Below are positions 1 through 8,862 of a DNA stretch of 64,000 bases, piece after piece (within the stretch, counting starts at the first letter, position 1; each line of letters opens with the position of its first letter). Position numbers and translations under genes: made by a program. The stretch covers positions 24,131 to 88,130 of the forward strand of contig NZ_JAERRH010000024.1 in assembly GCF_016741855.1 (NCBI RefSeq). Reading direction: 5' to 3'. A model generated the notes under the pieces. The model saw only the letters and a list, made by a program, of their open reading frames with translations. It had not been told where the DNA came from and did no database searches. The stretch comes from Streptomyces musisoli. Lineage in GTDB: Bacteria; Actinomycetota; Actinomycetes; Streptomycetales; Streptomycetaceae.

Positions 1-3000
1 GCGATGAGCTGCTGGTAGGCGGCGGTGTCGAGGTGCCCGGCGGGGGCGACGACCAGGGTTCCACCGGTCAGCCAGGGCACCCACATCTCGTAGGTGGAGG
101 CGTCGAAGGCCATCGGCGAGTGGAACAGGACGCGGTCGTGGTTGCCGTTCGCGTACATCCGCTGGCGTGCGAGGTCGGCCACGTTCCGGTGGGTGACCGC
201 GACGCCCTTGGGGACGCCGGTCGAGCCGGAGGTGAACATGGCGTACACCGGCTGGTCCGGATGCACCCGCACGCCCGGATCGCCCGTGTCCGTGCCGGCA
301 CCGTCCAGGCCGGCGACGTGCAGCAGGCGGGCGTCGGCCGGGAGCTGGAGGCCGGCGATGTCCGTGTCCGTGAGGAAGTGGCCGATGCTCGACTGGGCGA
401 CGATCAGCTGGATGCGGTCCACGGGGTAGCGGGTGTCGAGCGGGACGTACACGGCGCCCGTCTTCACCACGGCCAGGGTGGCGACGACCGCGTTCACCGA
501 CCGCTCCTGGAAGAGCGCGACCCGGCTGCCGGCGCCGACGCCCTCCGCGATCAGCCGGTGGGCGAGCCGGTTCGCCCGCTCGTCCAGTTCCCGGTACGTC
601 AGCTCCTGGTCGCCGTGGACGACGGCCACGGCGTCCGGGGTCCGGGCGGCCTGAGCGGCGAACAGCTCCCCGAGCCCGGCGCCGGCGCCCGCGGTGACCG
701 TGCCCGCCCGCTGCTCCAGCAGCAGGTGCCGCTCGCCCGGGGAGAGCAGCTCCAGCTCCGTGACCGGGAGGTCGGGCGCCTCGGCCACCGCCGTCAGCAG
801 GCGCACGAGCCGGGCCGCGGACGCCTCGATCGTGCCCGCGTCGTACAGGTCGGTCGCGTACTCGACCGTGATGTCCAGGCCGTCCGGCCGCCCGTCCGCG
901 CCCCGGTGCTCGGCGAAGGAGAAGGTCAGGTCGAACTTGGCGGCCTCGAGCCAGGTGAACTCGGCGCGGGTGTCGAGGCCCTCGGCGGCCAGGGTGGGCG
1001 TGGCCGCGTCGGTCAGGGTCAGCATGACCTGGAACAGGGGGTGCCGGGAGGCGGACCGCTCGGGGTTGAGGACCTCGACGAGCCGGTCGAAGGGGAGGTC
1101 CTGGTGGGCCCAGGCGGCCAGGTCGGTCTCGCGGACCCGGGTCAGCAGCTCGCGGAAGCTCGGGCCGCCGCTCAGGTCGGTGCGCAGGACGAGGGTGTTG
1201 ACGAAGAAGCCGACGAGGTCGTCGAGCTGCTGGTCCGTGCGGCCGGCGATCGGTGAGCCGAGCGGGATGTCGTGGCCGGCGCCGGAGCGGGAGAGCAGGG
1301 TCGACACCGCCGCCTGCGCCACCATGAACACCGACGCCCCGGACTCGCGGGCCAGCCCGGCCAGCGCCGCGTGCACCGAGGGCGGGCAGTGCACGGTGTG
1401 CGTGGCGCCCCGGTAGGAGGCGACCGCGGGCCGCGGCCGGACCGCCGGCAGGGTGACCTCCTCCGGCAGGCCGGCCAGGGCCGACCGCCAGAAGTCCAGC
1501 TGGACCTCCTCGCAGCCCTCCAGCAGCTTCTCCTGCCACAGGGTGTAGTCGGCGTACTGCACCGGCAGCGGCTCCCAGACCGGGCGCTGCCCGCGCGAGC
1601 GGGTCGTGTAGGCGGTGCTCAGGTCCCGCATCAGCGGCTGGTAGGACCAGCCGTCCGACACGATGTGGTGCATCACGACCAGCAGCACGTGCTCCCGCTC
1701 GCCGAGGCTGAACAGCGAGGCGCGGACCGGGAGTTCGCCGGCCAGGTCGAAGGTCCGCGCCGCCTCGGCCGCGAGCAGGCCCGGCACCGTCGCCTCGCTC
1801 GCCGCGGTGACCGGCAGCCGCACGCGCACCGCGTCCGCGGGCAGCACCCGCTGATGGGTCCGGCCGCCCTCCGTGCCGAAGACCGTGCGCAGGCTCTCGT
1901 GCCGGCCCACCACATCGGTGAACGCCGACTCCAGCGCGGGGACGTCCAGTGCACCCCTGATCCGCACGGTCAGCGGGATGTTGTACGTCGCCGAGGGGCC
2001 CTCCAGCTGGTCCAGGAACCACAGCCGCTGCTGGGCCGCCGACAGCGGAAGCAGCCGGGGCCGCTCCTCGGCGGCCGTCAGCTCGGGGCGCCCGGACTCG
2101 CCGCCGTCGGTGGCGATGTACCCGGCGAGCAGGGCCACCGTCGGGTGCTTGAAGAACTCCCGCAGGGTGAGCTGGACACCGAGCGTGGTGCGGACGCGGC
2201 TGACCAGGCGGGTGGCGAGCAGCGAGTGGCCGCCGACGGCGAAGAAGTCGTCGTCGATGCCGATCGAGGGCAGTCCCAGCGCGTGCGCGAACAGGCCGCT
2301 CAACACCTCCTCGACGCCGTTGCGCGCCACCCGGCCGTTCGCCTTCGTCCCGGCGCCGGGCGCGGGCAGCGCCCGCCGGTCCAGCTTGCCGTTGGGGGTC
2401 AGCGGCAGCGTGCCGAGCGGGACGATCGCCGACGGGACCATGTACTCGACCAGTTCCCGGCCGGCGTAGCGCAGCAGCTCGGCCGTGTCGACGACCCCCT
2501 CGACGGCCGGGACGACGTACGCCACCAGGCGCTTGTCGCCGGGGCGGTCCTCGCGGACGATCACCGCGGCCTGGTTCACGGACGGGTGGCCGGTCAGCAC
2601 CGTCTCGATCTCGCCCGGCTCGATGCGGTTGCCGCGCAGCTTGATCTGCTGGTCGGCGCGTCCCTGGAAGACGATCTCGCCGTGCTCGTTCCAGGCGGCG
2701 AGGTCGCCGGTGCGGTACATGCGGCTGCCGGCCGGTCCGTACGGGTCGGCGGTGAAGCGTTCGGCGGTGGTGCCCGGACGGCGGCTGTAGCCCTGCGCCA
2801 GGTGCGGTCCGGCGACATAGAGTTCCCCGGTCTCGCCGGGGGCCGTGTGGCGCAGGCCGGCGTCCAGGACGTACATCGCGGTGTTGGCCATCGGGACGCC
2901 CAGGTGCAGGCGGTCCAGGGTGCGCACCTCGGGGGTGAACGCCTGGTAGCTGCAGAAGACGGTGGCCTCGGTCGGGCCGTAGACGTGCACGACCGTGGTG

Positions 3001-3941
3001 TCCGGGCAGTGGTCGAGGACCTTCTGGAGTGCGGTCGCCGACAGCACGTCGCCGCCGGTCCAGATCTCCCGCAGCCGGGCCAGGCCCCCGATCGCCTCGC
3101 CGGCCATCGCGTCGAAGAGGGCCGTGGTGAAGTAGGCGGCGGTCGCGTCGTGCCGGGCGATGGCCTCGGCCAGCTCGCCGATGTCGATCTTCGGGGCGGA
3201 CAGGATCACGGCCAGCCCGCCGCGCAGCAGCGGCACCCACAGCTCGTACGTCGAGGAGTCGAAGGCCAGCGGCGAGTAGGCGAGGACCCGCTCGTGGGCC
3301 GCGGTGCCGAAGCCGGGGTCCAGGGCCAGCTCCACCACGTTGCGGTGGGTGTTGACGACTCCCTTGGGGGTGCCGGTGGAGCCGGAGGTGAACATCACGT
3401 ACAGCGCCTGGTCCGGGTGGACCTGGACCTGGGGCGCGGGCGCGGGGTCGTACGAGAGCAGGCTCGCGTCGCTCACCCGCAGGGCGGGCAGCTCCCCCGC
3501 GAAGGCGGTCTCCTCCGGCGTCTGCCGGTCCGTCACCAGCAGCACGGCGGAGGTGTTGTCGAGGATCCAGCTCTGCCGCTCGTCCCGCTGGCGCGGGTCC
3601 AGCGGAACGTACACGCCGCCCGCCTTGAGGACGGCCAGCACGGTCACGACGTAGGCCGAAGAGCGGTCGAAGAGCAGGCCGACCGCGTCCGAGGGGCCCA
3701 CGCCCGCGTCGATCAGCCGGTGCGCCAGGGCGTCGGAGGCGCCGTCCAGCTCCCGGTAGGTGAGCGCGCGCTCCCCGCTCACCAGGGCGACCGCGTCGGG
3801 GGTGCGTGCGGCCTGCGCGGCGAACAGCTCGTGCAGGGCGCCGGCGGGGAGGGCCACCGCCGTGTCGTTGTACGCGGCGATGTGCGCGGGCACGCCGTCG
3901 GCGCCCGTGGAGAGAGCCGGTTCGGCTTGCTGCTGGGACAT
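1..3941 (-). CDS. NRPS, A-T-C-A(partial), continues beyond the left edge
   Basis: Nonribosomal peptide synthetase reading leftward, with its C-terminus outside the window. The ATG at 3941 (MSQQQAEP) is followed by only about 30 residues before the first adenylation domain, so it looks like an initiating protein. Domains seen: A1 (about residues 30-530, A3 motif FTSGSTGTPKG), T (GGHSLLATRL near residue 570), C (from about 635, active-site HHIVSDGWS near 758) and A2 (from about 1090, FTSGSTGVPKG) up to the edge. Read against GrsA positions, A1 pocket residues are D-S-Y-Y-W-G-V-V-F; I do not recognise a substrate for this set. The first A domain resembles the one in the C-A-T-TE protein. It follows the glutamate-synthase-like gene on the same strand with a gap of about 120 bp, so its substrates may include 3-methylaspartate (inference). 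Confidence 0.93.
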   Translation of the reverse strand, partial: MSQQQAEPALSTGADGVPAHIAAYNDTAVALPAGALHELFAAQAARTPDAVALVSGERALTYRELDGASDALAHRLIDAGVGPSDAVGLLFDRSSAYVVTVLAVLKAGGVYVPLDPRQRDERQSWILDNTSAVLLVTDRQTPEETAFAGELPALRVSDASLLSYDPAPAPQVQVHPDQALYVMFTSGSTGTPKGVVNTHRNVVELALDPGFGTAAHERVLAYSPLAFDSSTYELWVPLLRGGLAVILSAPKIDIGELAEAIARHDATAAYFTTALFDAMAGEAIGGLARLREIWTGGDVLSATALQKVLDHCPDTTVVHVYGPTEATVFCSYQAFTPEVRTLDRLHLGVPMANTAMYVLDAGLRHTAPGETGELYVAGPHLAQGYSRRPGTTAERFTADPYGPAGSRMYRTGDLAAWNEHGEIVFQGRADQQIKLRGNRIEPGEIETVLTGHPSVNQAAVIVREDRPGDKRLVAYVVPAVEGVVDTAELLRYAGRELVEYMVPSAIVPLGTLPLTPNGKLDRRALPAPGAGTKANGRVARNGVEEVLSGLFAHALGLPSIGIDDDFFAVGGHSLLATRLVSRVRTTLGVQLTLREFFKHPTVALLAGYIATDGGESGRPELTAAEERPRLLPLSAAQQRLWFLDQLEGPSATYNIPLTVRIRGALDVPALESAFTDVVGRHESLRTVFGTEGGRTHQRVLPADAVRVRLPVTAASEATVPGLLAAEAARTFDLAGELPVRASLFSLGEREHVLLVVMHHIVSDGWSYQPLMRDLSTAYTTRSRGQRPVWEPLPVQYADYTLWQEKLLEGCEEVQLDFWRSALAGLPEEVTLPAVRPRPAVASYRGATHTVHCPPSVHAALAGLARESGASVFMVAQAAVSTLLSRSGAGHDIPLGSPIAGRTDQQLDDLVGFFVNTLVLRTDLSGGPSFRELLTRVRETDLAAWAHQDLPFDRLVEVLNPERSASRHPLFQVMLTLTDAATPTLAAEGLDTRAEFTWLEAAKFDLTFSFAEHRGADGRPDGLDITVEYATDLYDAGTIEASAARLVRLLTAVAEAPDLPVTELELLSPGERHLLLEQRAGTVTAGAGAGLGELFAAQAARTPDAVAVVHGDQELTYRELDERANRLAHRLIAEGVGAGSRVALFQERSVNAVVATLAVVKTGAVYVPLDTRYPVDRIQLIVAQSSIGHFLTDTDIAGLQLPADARLLHVAGLDGAGTDTGDPGVRVHPDQPVYAMFTSGSTGVPKGVAVTHRNVADLARQRMYANGNHDRVLFHSPMAFDASTYEMWVPWLTGGTLVVAPAGHLDTAAYQQLI

Positions 3942-4059
3942 CTCGACACCTTCTCGGGAAGCTCGGTTGGCTGGTCTCGCGGCGGGCCGGGAGACCGACG
4001 GGAGCCACGACGTGGACGAAACGGGGCGGTGCTGGTTGATTCGGGTGTGCCTGGGGCGG

Positions 4060-5316
4060 TCAGGCGGGCGGCAGCAGGACGTCCTTCGCGTCCAGCGCGT
4101 CCACCCGGTACTTGCCGACCGCGCTGATCAGCAGCCGCAGCTCCAGCGCGATGCTCTCGACGAGCCGGACGAGGCCGTCCTCGGCGTCCTCGTCGACCGC
4201 CAGCAGGGCGGCCCGGCCGAGCCCGACGGCGTGGGCGCCGAGCGCCAGGGCCTTGACGGCCCGGGTGCCCTCCCACATCCGCCCGCTGGCCAGCAGGCAG
4301 TTGCCGGTGCGGCCGATCCGGGTCAGGCACTCGCCGAGCGGGAGGCCGACCTGGCCGAGGAACCCGCTGGGCGCCCAGGCCGTGCCGGCCTCGGCGCCGT
4401 CGACCGTGACGGAGTCCGCGCCGGCCGCCCACGCGGTGGCCGCCGCGAGCGCGACATCGCGGCCCGGGTGGAGCTTCACCCACACCTTCGCCCGCGGGAA
4501 GTTGTTGCGCATCAACCGGATCTGCTGGCGCAGGATCTCCTCGGTGAAGGTCCCGGGGCTGCTGATCCGCAGCACGCGGTCGCCCCCGGTACCGAACACC
4601 TCGTCGGTGGCGTACTGCTCGGCGACCCTCCCGGCGGCCTCGCGGCCGAGGACGGTCAACCCGCCCAGCCCCGGCTTGGCGCCCTGGCCGACCTTCAGCT
4701 CGAAGGCCAGCCGGCCGGTGGCCAGCAGGGGTTCGCAGACCGGGTCGCTGTAGACGAGGTTCCACACCTCGGCGTCCGCGTCCTCGGTGGACTGCTGGAC
4801 GACGACACCGCCGTACTCCTCGTTGCCGCTCGACGCGGCGGCCCGCGTGTACGCGGCGATCCGGCCGAGCAGTGGCGAGACCTCGGCCTCGGCCGCGGAA
4901 CGGTAGCCGTTGACCGGGACGACGTTCTCGCCGATGACCATCGGGATGCCGAGCCGCCCCGCCTGCCGGCCCGCGGCCTCGCCGAGGTCGTGGCTGGCGA
5001 CCTGGGTGGAGCCGAACGCGGACACGTACAGCGGCAGCCGGGAGGCGAACCCGCCGACCACGGCGTCCAGTTCGACGTCCGTGTACAGCGGCTCGCGGGC
5101 CAGCTCGATCAGTTTCTTCAGCCGCTCCGGCATGAACACCGGCGGCACGATCCGGCCCCGCTCCAGCAGGTCGCCCGGGTCCTGCCCGGCCGGGACGGCA
5201 CCGAGCAGGCCGGTGCCGTAGCCCTCCAGGGCGGGGAAGGCGGCGGCCGCGCCGTGCCGGGCCCGGTACCGCACCTGCTCCTCGGGGAAGCCGGTGGCGC
5301 TCAGCACGGTGCTCAT
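4060..5316 (-). CDS. Glutamate-synthase-like FMN (TIM-barrel) protein
   Basis: 418-residue protein resembling the FMN-binding domain of glutamate synthase large subunit. Family-like segments include VIGENVV, the Lys in FELKVGQGAKPGLGG, VWVKLHPG, the AGADSVTVDGAEAGTA loop and a C-terminal glycine-rich phosphate-binding region (ALGAHAVGLGRA). It has neither the glutaminase domain nor the usual CxxxxxC-type 3Fe-4S cysteine cluster of full glutamate synthase, so it cannot do the whole GOGAT reaction alone. The ATG at 5316 overlaps the stop of the upstream gene by 4 nt (ATGA), which points to translational coupling; a longer in-frame reading to 5361 would run into that gene. Inside the glutamate mutase operon it may supply nitrogen or oxidise an amino-acid intermediate (inference). 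Confidence 0.8.
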   Translation of the reverse strand: MSTVLSATGFPEEQVRYRARHGAAAAFPALEGYGTGLLGAVPAGQDPGDLLERGRIVPPVFMPERLKKLIELAREPLYTDVELDAVVGGFASRLPLYVSAFGSTQVASHDLGEAAGRQAGRLGIPMVIGENVVPVNGYRSAAEAEVSPLLGRIAAYTRAAASSGNEEYGGVVVQQSTEDADAEVWNLVYSDPVCEPLLATGRLAFELKVGQGAKPGLGGLTVLGREAAGRVAEQYATDEVFGTGGDRVLRISSPGTFTEEILRQQIRLMRNNFPRAKVWVKLHPGRDVALAAATAWAAGADSVTVDGAEAGTAWAPSGFLGQVGLPLGECLTRIGRTGNCLLASGRMWEGTRAVKALALGAHAVGLGRAALLAVDEDAEDGLVRLVESIALELRLLISAVGKYRVDALDAKDVLLPPA

Positions 5317-6302
5317 GCCGACACCACTCCCGGGACCTTCGGGTAGGCGCTGGCCTCCCACGCGGCCGTGCGGCCGGTGACGTAGCGGGTGAAGCGCTCC
5401 AGGCCGATGCCGAACCCGGAGCTGGCGGGAATGCCGCGCCGGGCCAGATCCAGGTACCAGCCGTACTTGGCCGGGTTCTCGCCCGTCTCCCGCATCCGGG
5501 TCACCAGGGCCGCGTAGTCGTACTCGCGCTCGCTGCCGCTGGCCAGTTCGCCGTAGCCCTCGGGCGCGATCAGGTCGAAGTTGCGCAGCACCCCCGGCTG
5601 TTCGGGGTCCTCGCGGTCGTAGAAGCCGCGCGAGCCCTTCGGGTAGTCGACCACGAAGAACGGCCGGCTGCTCTTCGCGGAGATGATCTCCTCGCCCTGC
5701 CAGTCGATCTCGGCGCCCGGGTCCTGCGGGTGGCCCAGCGCCACCAGGTCGGCGGTCGCCTCCTGGTGGGTGGTGCGGCCGAAGACGCCCTGGACCACCT
5801 CGCGGAACGCGTCCGTGTCCCGGCCCAGCAGTTCCAGGTCGTCCGGCAGCGCCCGGACCACCTCGTCGACGACGTACGCCACCAGCTGCTCGGCGACCTC
5901 CATCGCGTCCTCTCGGCGGGCGTCCCGTATCTCCACGTCGATCTGGTGGAACTCGGCGAGATGGCGGTGCGTGACCGCTGTCTCGAGCGGCTCCAGACGG
6001 ACGTTCGGCGCGATGTAGAAGATCTTGTCGAAGGCGAGCAGCGACGCCTGCTTGTACAGGATCGCGCTGGTCATCAGCTTGTACTTGTGGCCGTAGAAGT
6101 CGACGTCGACCTGCTTGGAACCACGGATGCCCGGGTCGGTGACCGGACCGATCACCGGCGGCAGCAGTTCCTGGAACCCGCGTCCGGTCAGGAACGCGCG
6201 GGTCGCGGCCAGCATGCGGGACTGGACCCGCAGTGTGGCGCGCGTGCTCTCCCGCATCAGGTGCTGGTCGGGCGAGGACGGGAACGCGAGCGTGCTGGTC
6301 AT
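5313..6302 (-). CDS. Asparagine-synthetase-A-like protein (class II aaRS-related)
   Basis: 329-residue class II aminoacyl-tRNA-synthetase catalytic core of Asp/Asn type with no N-terminal anticodon-binding domain. Visible signatures: the motif 2 region (FYIAPNVRLEP then THRHLAEFHQIDVEI) and motif 3 (SSGFGIGLERFTRYV). Stand-alone AspRS/AsnRS cores of this size are known as ATP- and ammonia-dependent asparagine synthetases (archaeal AS-AR type); amidation of aspartate or of 3-methylaspartate is therefore a reasonable inference. It could instead activate an amino acid for another acceptor. A strong ribosome site (AGGAGGTAGCAGC) precedes the ATG at 6302, and both ends overlap neighbours by 4 nt, so it is co-translated with the mutase. 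Confidence 0.85.
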   Translation of the reverse strand: MTSTLAFPSSPDQHLMRESTRATLRVQSRMLAATRAFLTGRGFQELLPPVIGPVTDPGIRGSKQVDVDFYGHKYKLMTSAILYKQASLLAFDKIFYIAPNVRLEPLETAVTHRHLAEFHQIDVEIRDARREDAMEVAEQLVAYVVDEVVRALPDDLELLGRDTDAFREVVQGVFGRTTHQEATADLVALGHPQDPGAEIDWQGEEIISAKSSRPFFVVDYPKGSRGFYDREDPEQPGVLRNFDLIAPEGYGELASGSEREYDYAALVTRMRETGENPAKYGWYLDLARRGIPASSGFGIGLERFTRYVTGRTAAWEASAYPKVPGVVSA

Positions 6303-7579
6303 GCTGCTACCTCCTGGGTCTGAGGGGTGTCATGGCGGCGCTGCACGAACGACAGCGCGTCGTACAGGCCCGCCGCCGTCAGCCGGCGGCCGCGCCGCGA
6401 CACGTGGCCGATGGGCATCGCCCCGATCTCCGTCCACACGAGCCGGCCGTCGTGGTCGATGGCGCTGCGGGAGCGGCCCGCGTTGTCGGGGTGCAGGCAG
6501 TAGGGGACGTCGAGCAGTCCGCGGGCGAACGCCTTCAGCAGCGCCCGGCCGGGATCCGCGTCCAGTTCGAGCACGGCGTCCACGAGGGCGCGGGCCTCCG
6601 CGTAGACGGGGTTGTCGGCGAGGTCGGCGCGGGGTGCGGCCGCCGTGACGTGCCGGGCGGCCGCCCGGGACGCGACGCGCAGCGCCTCGACGTTCTCCTC
6701 CACCGTCGGGATCCGGTGCGACTCGGCCGTCGTCTTCACGATCAGCCGGGCCGCGCCCGTCTCCACGGCCAGCTCGGCGGAACGCTCGAGGAGGTCCAGG
6801 GCGCCGCGCGGGGTGCGTGGGTACAGGCCCATGTAGGTGTAGAGGACGATGTGCCAGTCGGTGCCGGGCAGCAGGTCGCCGGCCAGCCGGCGCAGCGCGT
6901 GCACCGCCTCGCGGTCCTGGGCGTGGCTGGTCTGCTGGGCGTAGCTGAGCGAGATGCTGCGCAGGCCCGCGCGGTGGAAGAACAGTGCCTCCAGCGCGCT
7001 GAGCGCCACCAGAAGCCCGGGCGGGCACAGCTGGCCGAGCATGCAGCCGCCGAACGTCTCCAGGTGCGGCTCCGCGCCGGTCGCCCGGAGCGCCGCCAGC
7101 GCCTCGCAGCTCTCCTGCCAGTTGCGCACCGAGTCCAGCAGCGGGGTGCGGCCGTAGGGCAGGCAGTACGACACCGGGCCGCCCTCGGTGGCGTCCAGGC
7201 CGAGCCGGGCGAGCGCGGCGATGATGCCCTGGGGCCGGGCCGAGCCGTGCCGCACCTGCACCGGGAAGGCGGCGTCGCGCACGCCGTCCAGCACCCAGGC
7301 CGAGGTGTGCGGGCTGTAGGAGGTGATCGGGAAGCCGTTGAGCGGGACCCGCTCGTGCAGCGCCCGCACCGCCGAGGGCTCGTCGCCCACCCGCGTGTAG
7401 CTGTCGATGGTGACGGTGCCGACGACCGCGTCCGCCGCCCCCTTGGTGGCCTGGAGACCGGCCCGCATCAGCGCCGGGTCCGAGAATCCCATCCGCGGCT
7501 GCACCACGAGTGCCCCGCGGGCCTGCGCCTCGGCGACGAACCGGCCGAAGGAGCGCGGCCGCCGGTGCAGTGCGGTCAC
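6299..7579 (-). CDS. glmE: Glutamate mutase (methylaspartate mutase) epsilon-like subunit
   Basis: 426-residue catalytic-subunit homologue of coenzyme-B12-dependent glutamate mutase, which interconverts L-glutamate and (2S,3S)-3-methylaspartate. Family-like stretches include LVVQPRMGFSD near the N-terminus, GFPITSYSPHT, PVQVRHGSARP, TFGGCMLGQLCPP, SLSYAQQTSHAQD and LIVKTTAESHRIPT. It is somewhat shorter than anaerobe MutE (about 480 residues). The GTG start at 7579 overlaps the stop of the sigma-subunit gene by 4 nt, matching the obligate two-component enzyme. In actinomycete peptide clusters such mutases make the 3-methylaspartate building block (established for friulimicin and vicenistatin pathways); that role is inferred here from the NRPS context. 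Confidence 0.9.
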   Translation of the reverse strand: MTALHRRPRSFGRFVAEAQARGALVVQPRMGFSDPALMRAGLQATKGAADAVVGTVTIDSYTRVGDEPSAVRALHERVPLNGFPITSYSPHTSAWVLDGVRDAAFPVQVRHGSARPQGIIAALARLGLDATEGGPVSYCLPYGRTPLLDSVRNWQESCEALAALRATGAEPHLETFGGCMLGQLCPPGLLVALSALEALFFHRAGLRSISLSYAQQTSHAQDREAVHALRRLAGDLLPGTDWHIVLYTYMGLYPRTPRGALDLLERSAELAVETGAARLIVKTTAESHRIPTVEENVEALRVASRAAARHVTAAAPRADLADNPVYAEARALVDAVLELDADPGRALLKAFARGLLDVPYCLHPDNAGRSRSAIDHDGRLVWTEIGAMPIGHVSRRGRRLTAAGLYDALSFVQRRHDTPQTQEVAA

Positions 7580-8034
7580 CGTGTCACCGCCAGGGAACCG
7601 ACGAAGGACGTGAAGGCGGCGAAGCCGGGCCGGTCGCCGGACCCGTCCTGGAACACCGCGTCGAAGCCGGCCCGCATCAGCTCGGTGGCCTGCTCCTGCT
7701 CACCGCCGCCGACGCCGAGCTTGCCGCCGATGACGGCCGGCAGGGACGCCAGCTCCCAGCGGGACCTGACCGCCTCGATGAGCGGCCGGGCGTCGTTGAA
7801 GCCGTGCCCGTTGACACTGCTGACGACCAGCAGGTCCGGCTCGAATTTGCAGCAGGATTCCACGATTTCGTCCTGGGGAACGCACGAACCCAGGTTGACG
7901 ACCTTGTGCCCGAGGTCTTCGAGCAACAGCTGGATGAATACCAGATTCCAGGTGTGCGCATCGGACGGCAGTCCGGTAACGACGACGTCCAGCGGCCCGG
8001 ATCGAGGGCGATCCGCCCGTTCCACAGGCTTCAT
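7576..8034 (-). CDS. glmS: Glutamate mutase sigma-like subunit, B12-binding
   Basis: About 152 residues; cobalamin-binding (Rossmann-like) small subunit of glutamate mutase. It shows the region of the DxHxxG signature as SDAHTWNL, followed by VVNLG, LLVVSSVNGHG and IGGKLGVGG, which match the family layout. The last position of DxHxxG is Asn rather than Gly (D-A-H-T-W-N), although the axial-ligand His is kept. The start is uncertain: ATG at 8034 has a weak GAAG upstream; ATGs at 8052 and 8055 would add six or seven residues and have no better ribosome site. It is the first gene of the leftward mutase operon and is divergent from a small gene at 8255. Confidence 0.88.
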   Translation of the reverse strand: MKPVERADRPRSGPLDVVVTGLPSDAHTWNLVFIQLLLEDLGHKVVNLGSCVPQDEIVESCCKFEPDLLVVSSVNGHGFNDARPLIEAVRSRWELASLPAVIGGKLGVGGGEQEQATELMRAGFDAVFQDGSGDRPGFAAFTSFVGSLAVTR

Positions 8035-8254
8035 TGTTCGCTTCGTCCACATCATGGGGTGACAGGGGAGAAAGAGGCTCCGGTGGTCCCGGAACTCCCT
8101 TTCGGACATCACCGTAGATTCGAGCCGTGGCTGTTTCCGGCGTCCCCGGCGGCAACCGACAGGCAGCCCGGCAGCAGTTGGCGGACGTCTGCCGCCGCCG
8201 GTCTCCCCGCGGCCCGACACTGGGTGCACGACACGCCGAGTGAGGAGTGAGGAC
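8035..8254. promoter_or_regulatory. Divergent intergenic region between mutase operon and small gene
   Basis: 220 bp between two divergent start codons, so it must hold promoters for the leftward mutase/NRPS1 operon and the rightward small-gene/MbtH pair. I see no clear -35/-10 pair, operator palindrome or cobalamin riboswitch. Confidence 0.4.
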
Positions 8255-8548
8255 ATGACGGACGCGCTGGAGGACGTGCTGGACCGGGCACGCGCGGGCA
8301 TCGACCGCAGCGAGGCTCTCGGTGAAGCCCAAGTGGCCGTTTTCGAAGCCGCGTTGAGTTTGGTGCGGGCGAGCCGGCCACGGCTCGCGGAGGCTCCCTC
8401 GGAGCGCGCGGAGCTGCTGCGCGAGGCGCTCGCCTCGGTGCGCGCGGCCACCGTCGCCACCGGGATCGCGGTCACGAGCGCACACCGGAGCCCGGTTGCC
8501 GCCCAACTGCCCGGTCTGCTGCCTGGCAGGGCGGCCGTGCACATCTAG
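8255..8548 (+). CDS. Small protein of unknown function
   Basis: 97-residue soluble protein, Ala/Arg/Glu-rich and probably mostly helical (for example RARAGIDRSEAL and SERAELLREALASVRA), with a less structured C-terminus. ATG at 8255 is chosen because GAGGAGTGAGGAC lies directly upstream; the GTG at 8240 overlaps that ribosome site. I recognise no domain. It lies 38 bp before the MbtH-like gene on the same strand and is probably co-transcribed with it. Confidence 0.65.
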   Translation: MTDALEDVLDRARAGIDRSEALGEAQVAVFEAALSLVRASRPRLAEAPSERAELLREALASVRAATVATGIAVTSAHRSPVAAQLPGLLPGRAAVHI

Positions 8549-8586
8549 CGTCTTTTCCACAACCCGACTTCGCAGAGGTGGACACC

Positions 8587-8799
8587 ATGGCAACGAATCC
8601 GTTCGAGGACGCCGACGGCCGCTATGTCGTGCTGGTCAACGACGAGGGGCAGCACTCGCTCTGGCCCGCCCGTATCGAGCAGCCGGCCGGCTGGGAACTC
8701 GTGAAGGAAGAGAGCGGGAAGCAGGAATGCATGGAATTCATCGAGGCCAGCTGGACGGACATGCGCCCGCGATCGGTCGTGGCGGCGCTGGCGGGCTGA
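8587..8799 (+). CDS. MbtH-like protein
   Basis: 70-residue MbtH family protein: NPFEDADGRYVVLVNDEGQHSLWP near the start, then PAGWELV and the conserved ending SWTDMRP. Three diagnostic tryptophans are present (SLWP, GWE, SWTD). MbtH proteins bind NRPS adenylation domains and help them fold or work; here it can serve the several A domains of this cluster. ATG at 8587 is chosen because GAGGTGG sits a few bases upstream. It is followed by a strong bidirectional terminator. Confidence 0.97.
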   Translation: MATNPFEDADGRYVVLVNDEGQHSLWPARIEQPAGWELVKEESGKQECMEFIEASWTDMRPRSVVAALAG

Positions 8800-8805
8800 A
8801 GCCCG

Positions 8806-8855
8806 GAAAAGGGGCCGGGCGGGCTGGAATTCTCCAGCCCGCCCGGCCCCTTTTC
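8806..8855. terminator. Bidirectional hairpin terminator
   Basis: A perfect 23-bp inverted repeat (arms 8806-8828 and 8833-8855) around a 4-nt ATTC loop, starting GAAAAGGGG and ending CCCCTTTTC. It lies between the convergent MbtH-like and carbamoyltransferase genes and can end both transcripts. Confidence 0.9.
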
Positions 8856-8862
8856 GGTGCGC

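Noticed and set aside
1272..4127. Long plus-strand open frame opposite NRPS1
   Set aside because: Composition and lack of motifs show it is antisense to the NRPS.
8035..8254. Cobalamin riboswitch before the B12-dependent mutase operon
   Set aside because: The region is too short on recognisable B12-box sequence; none was found.
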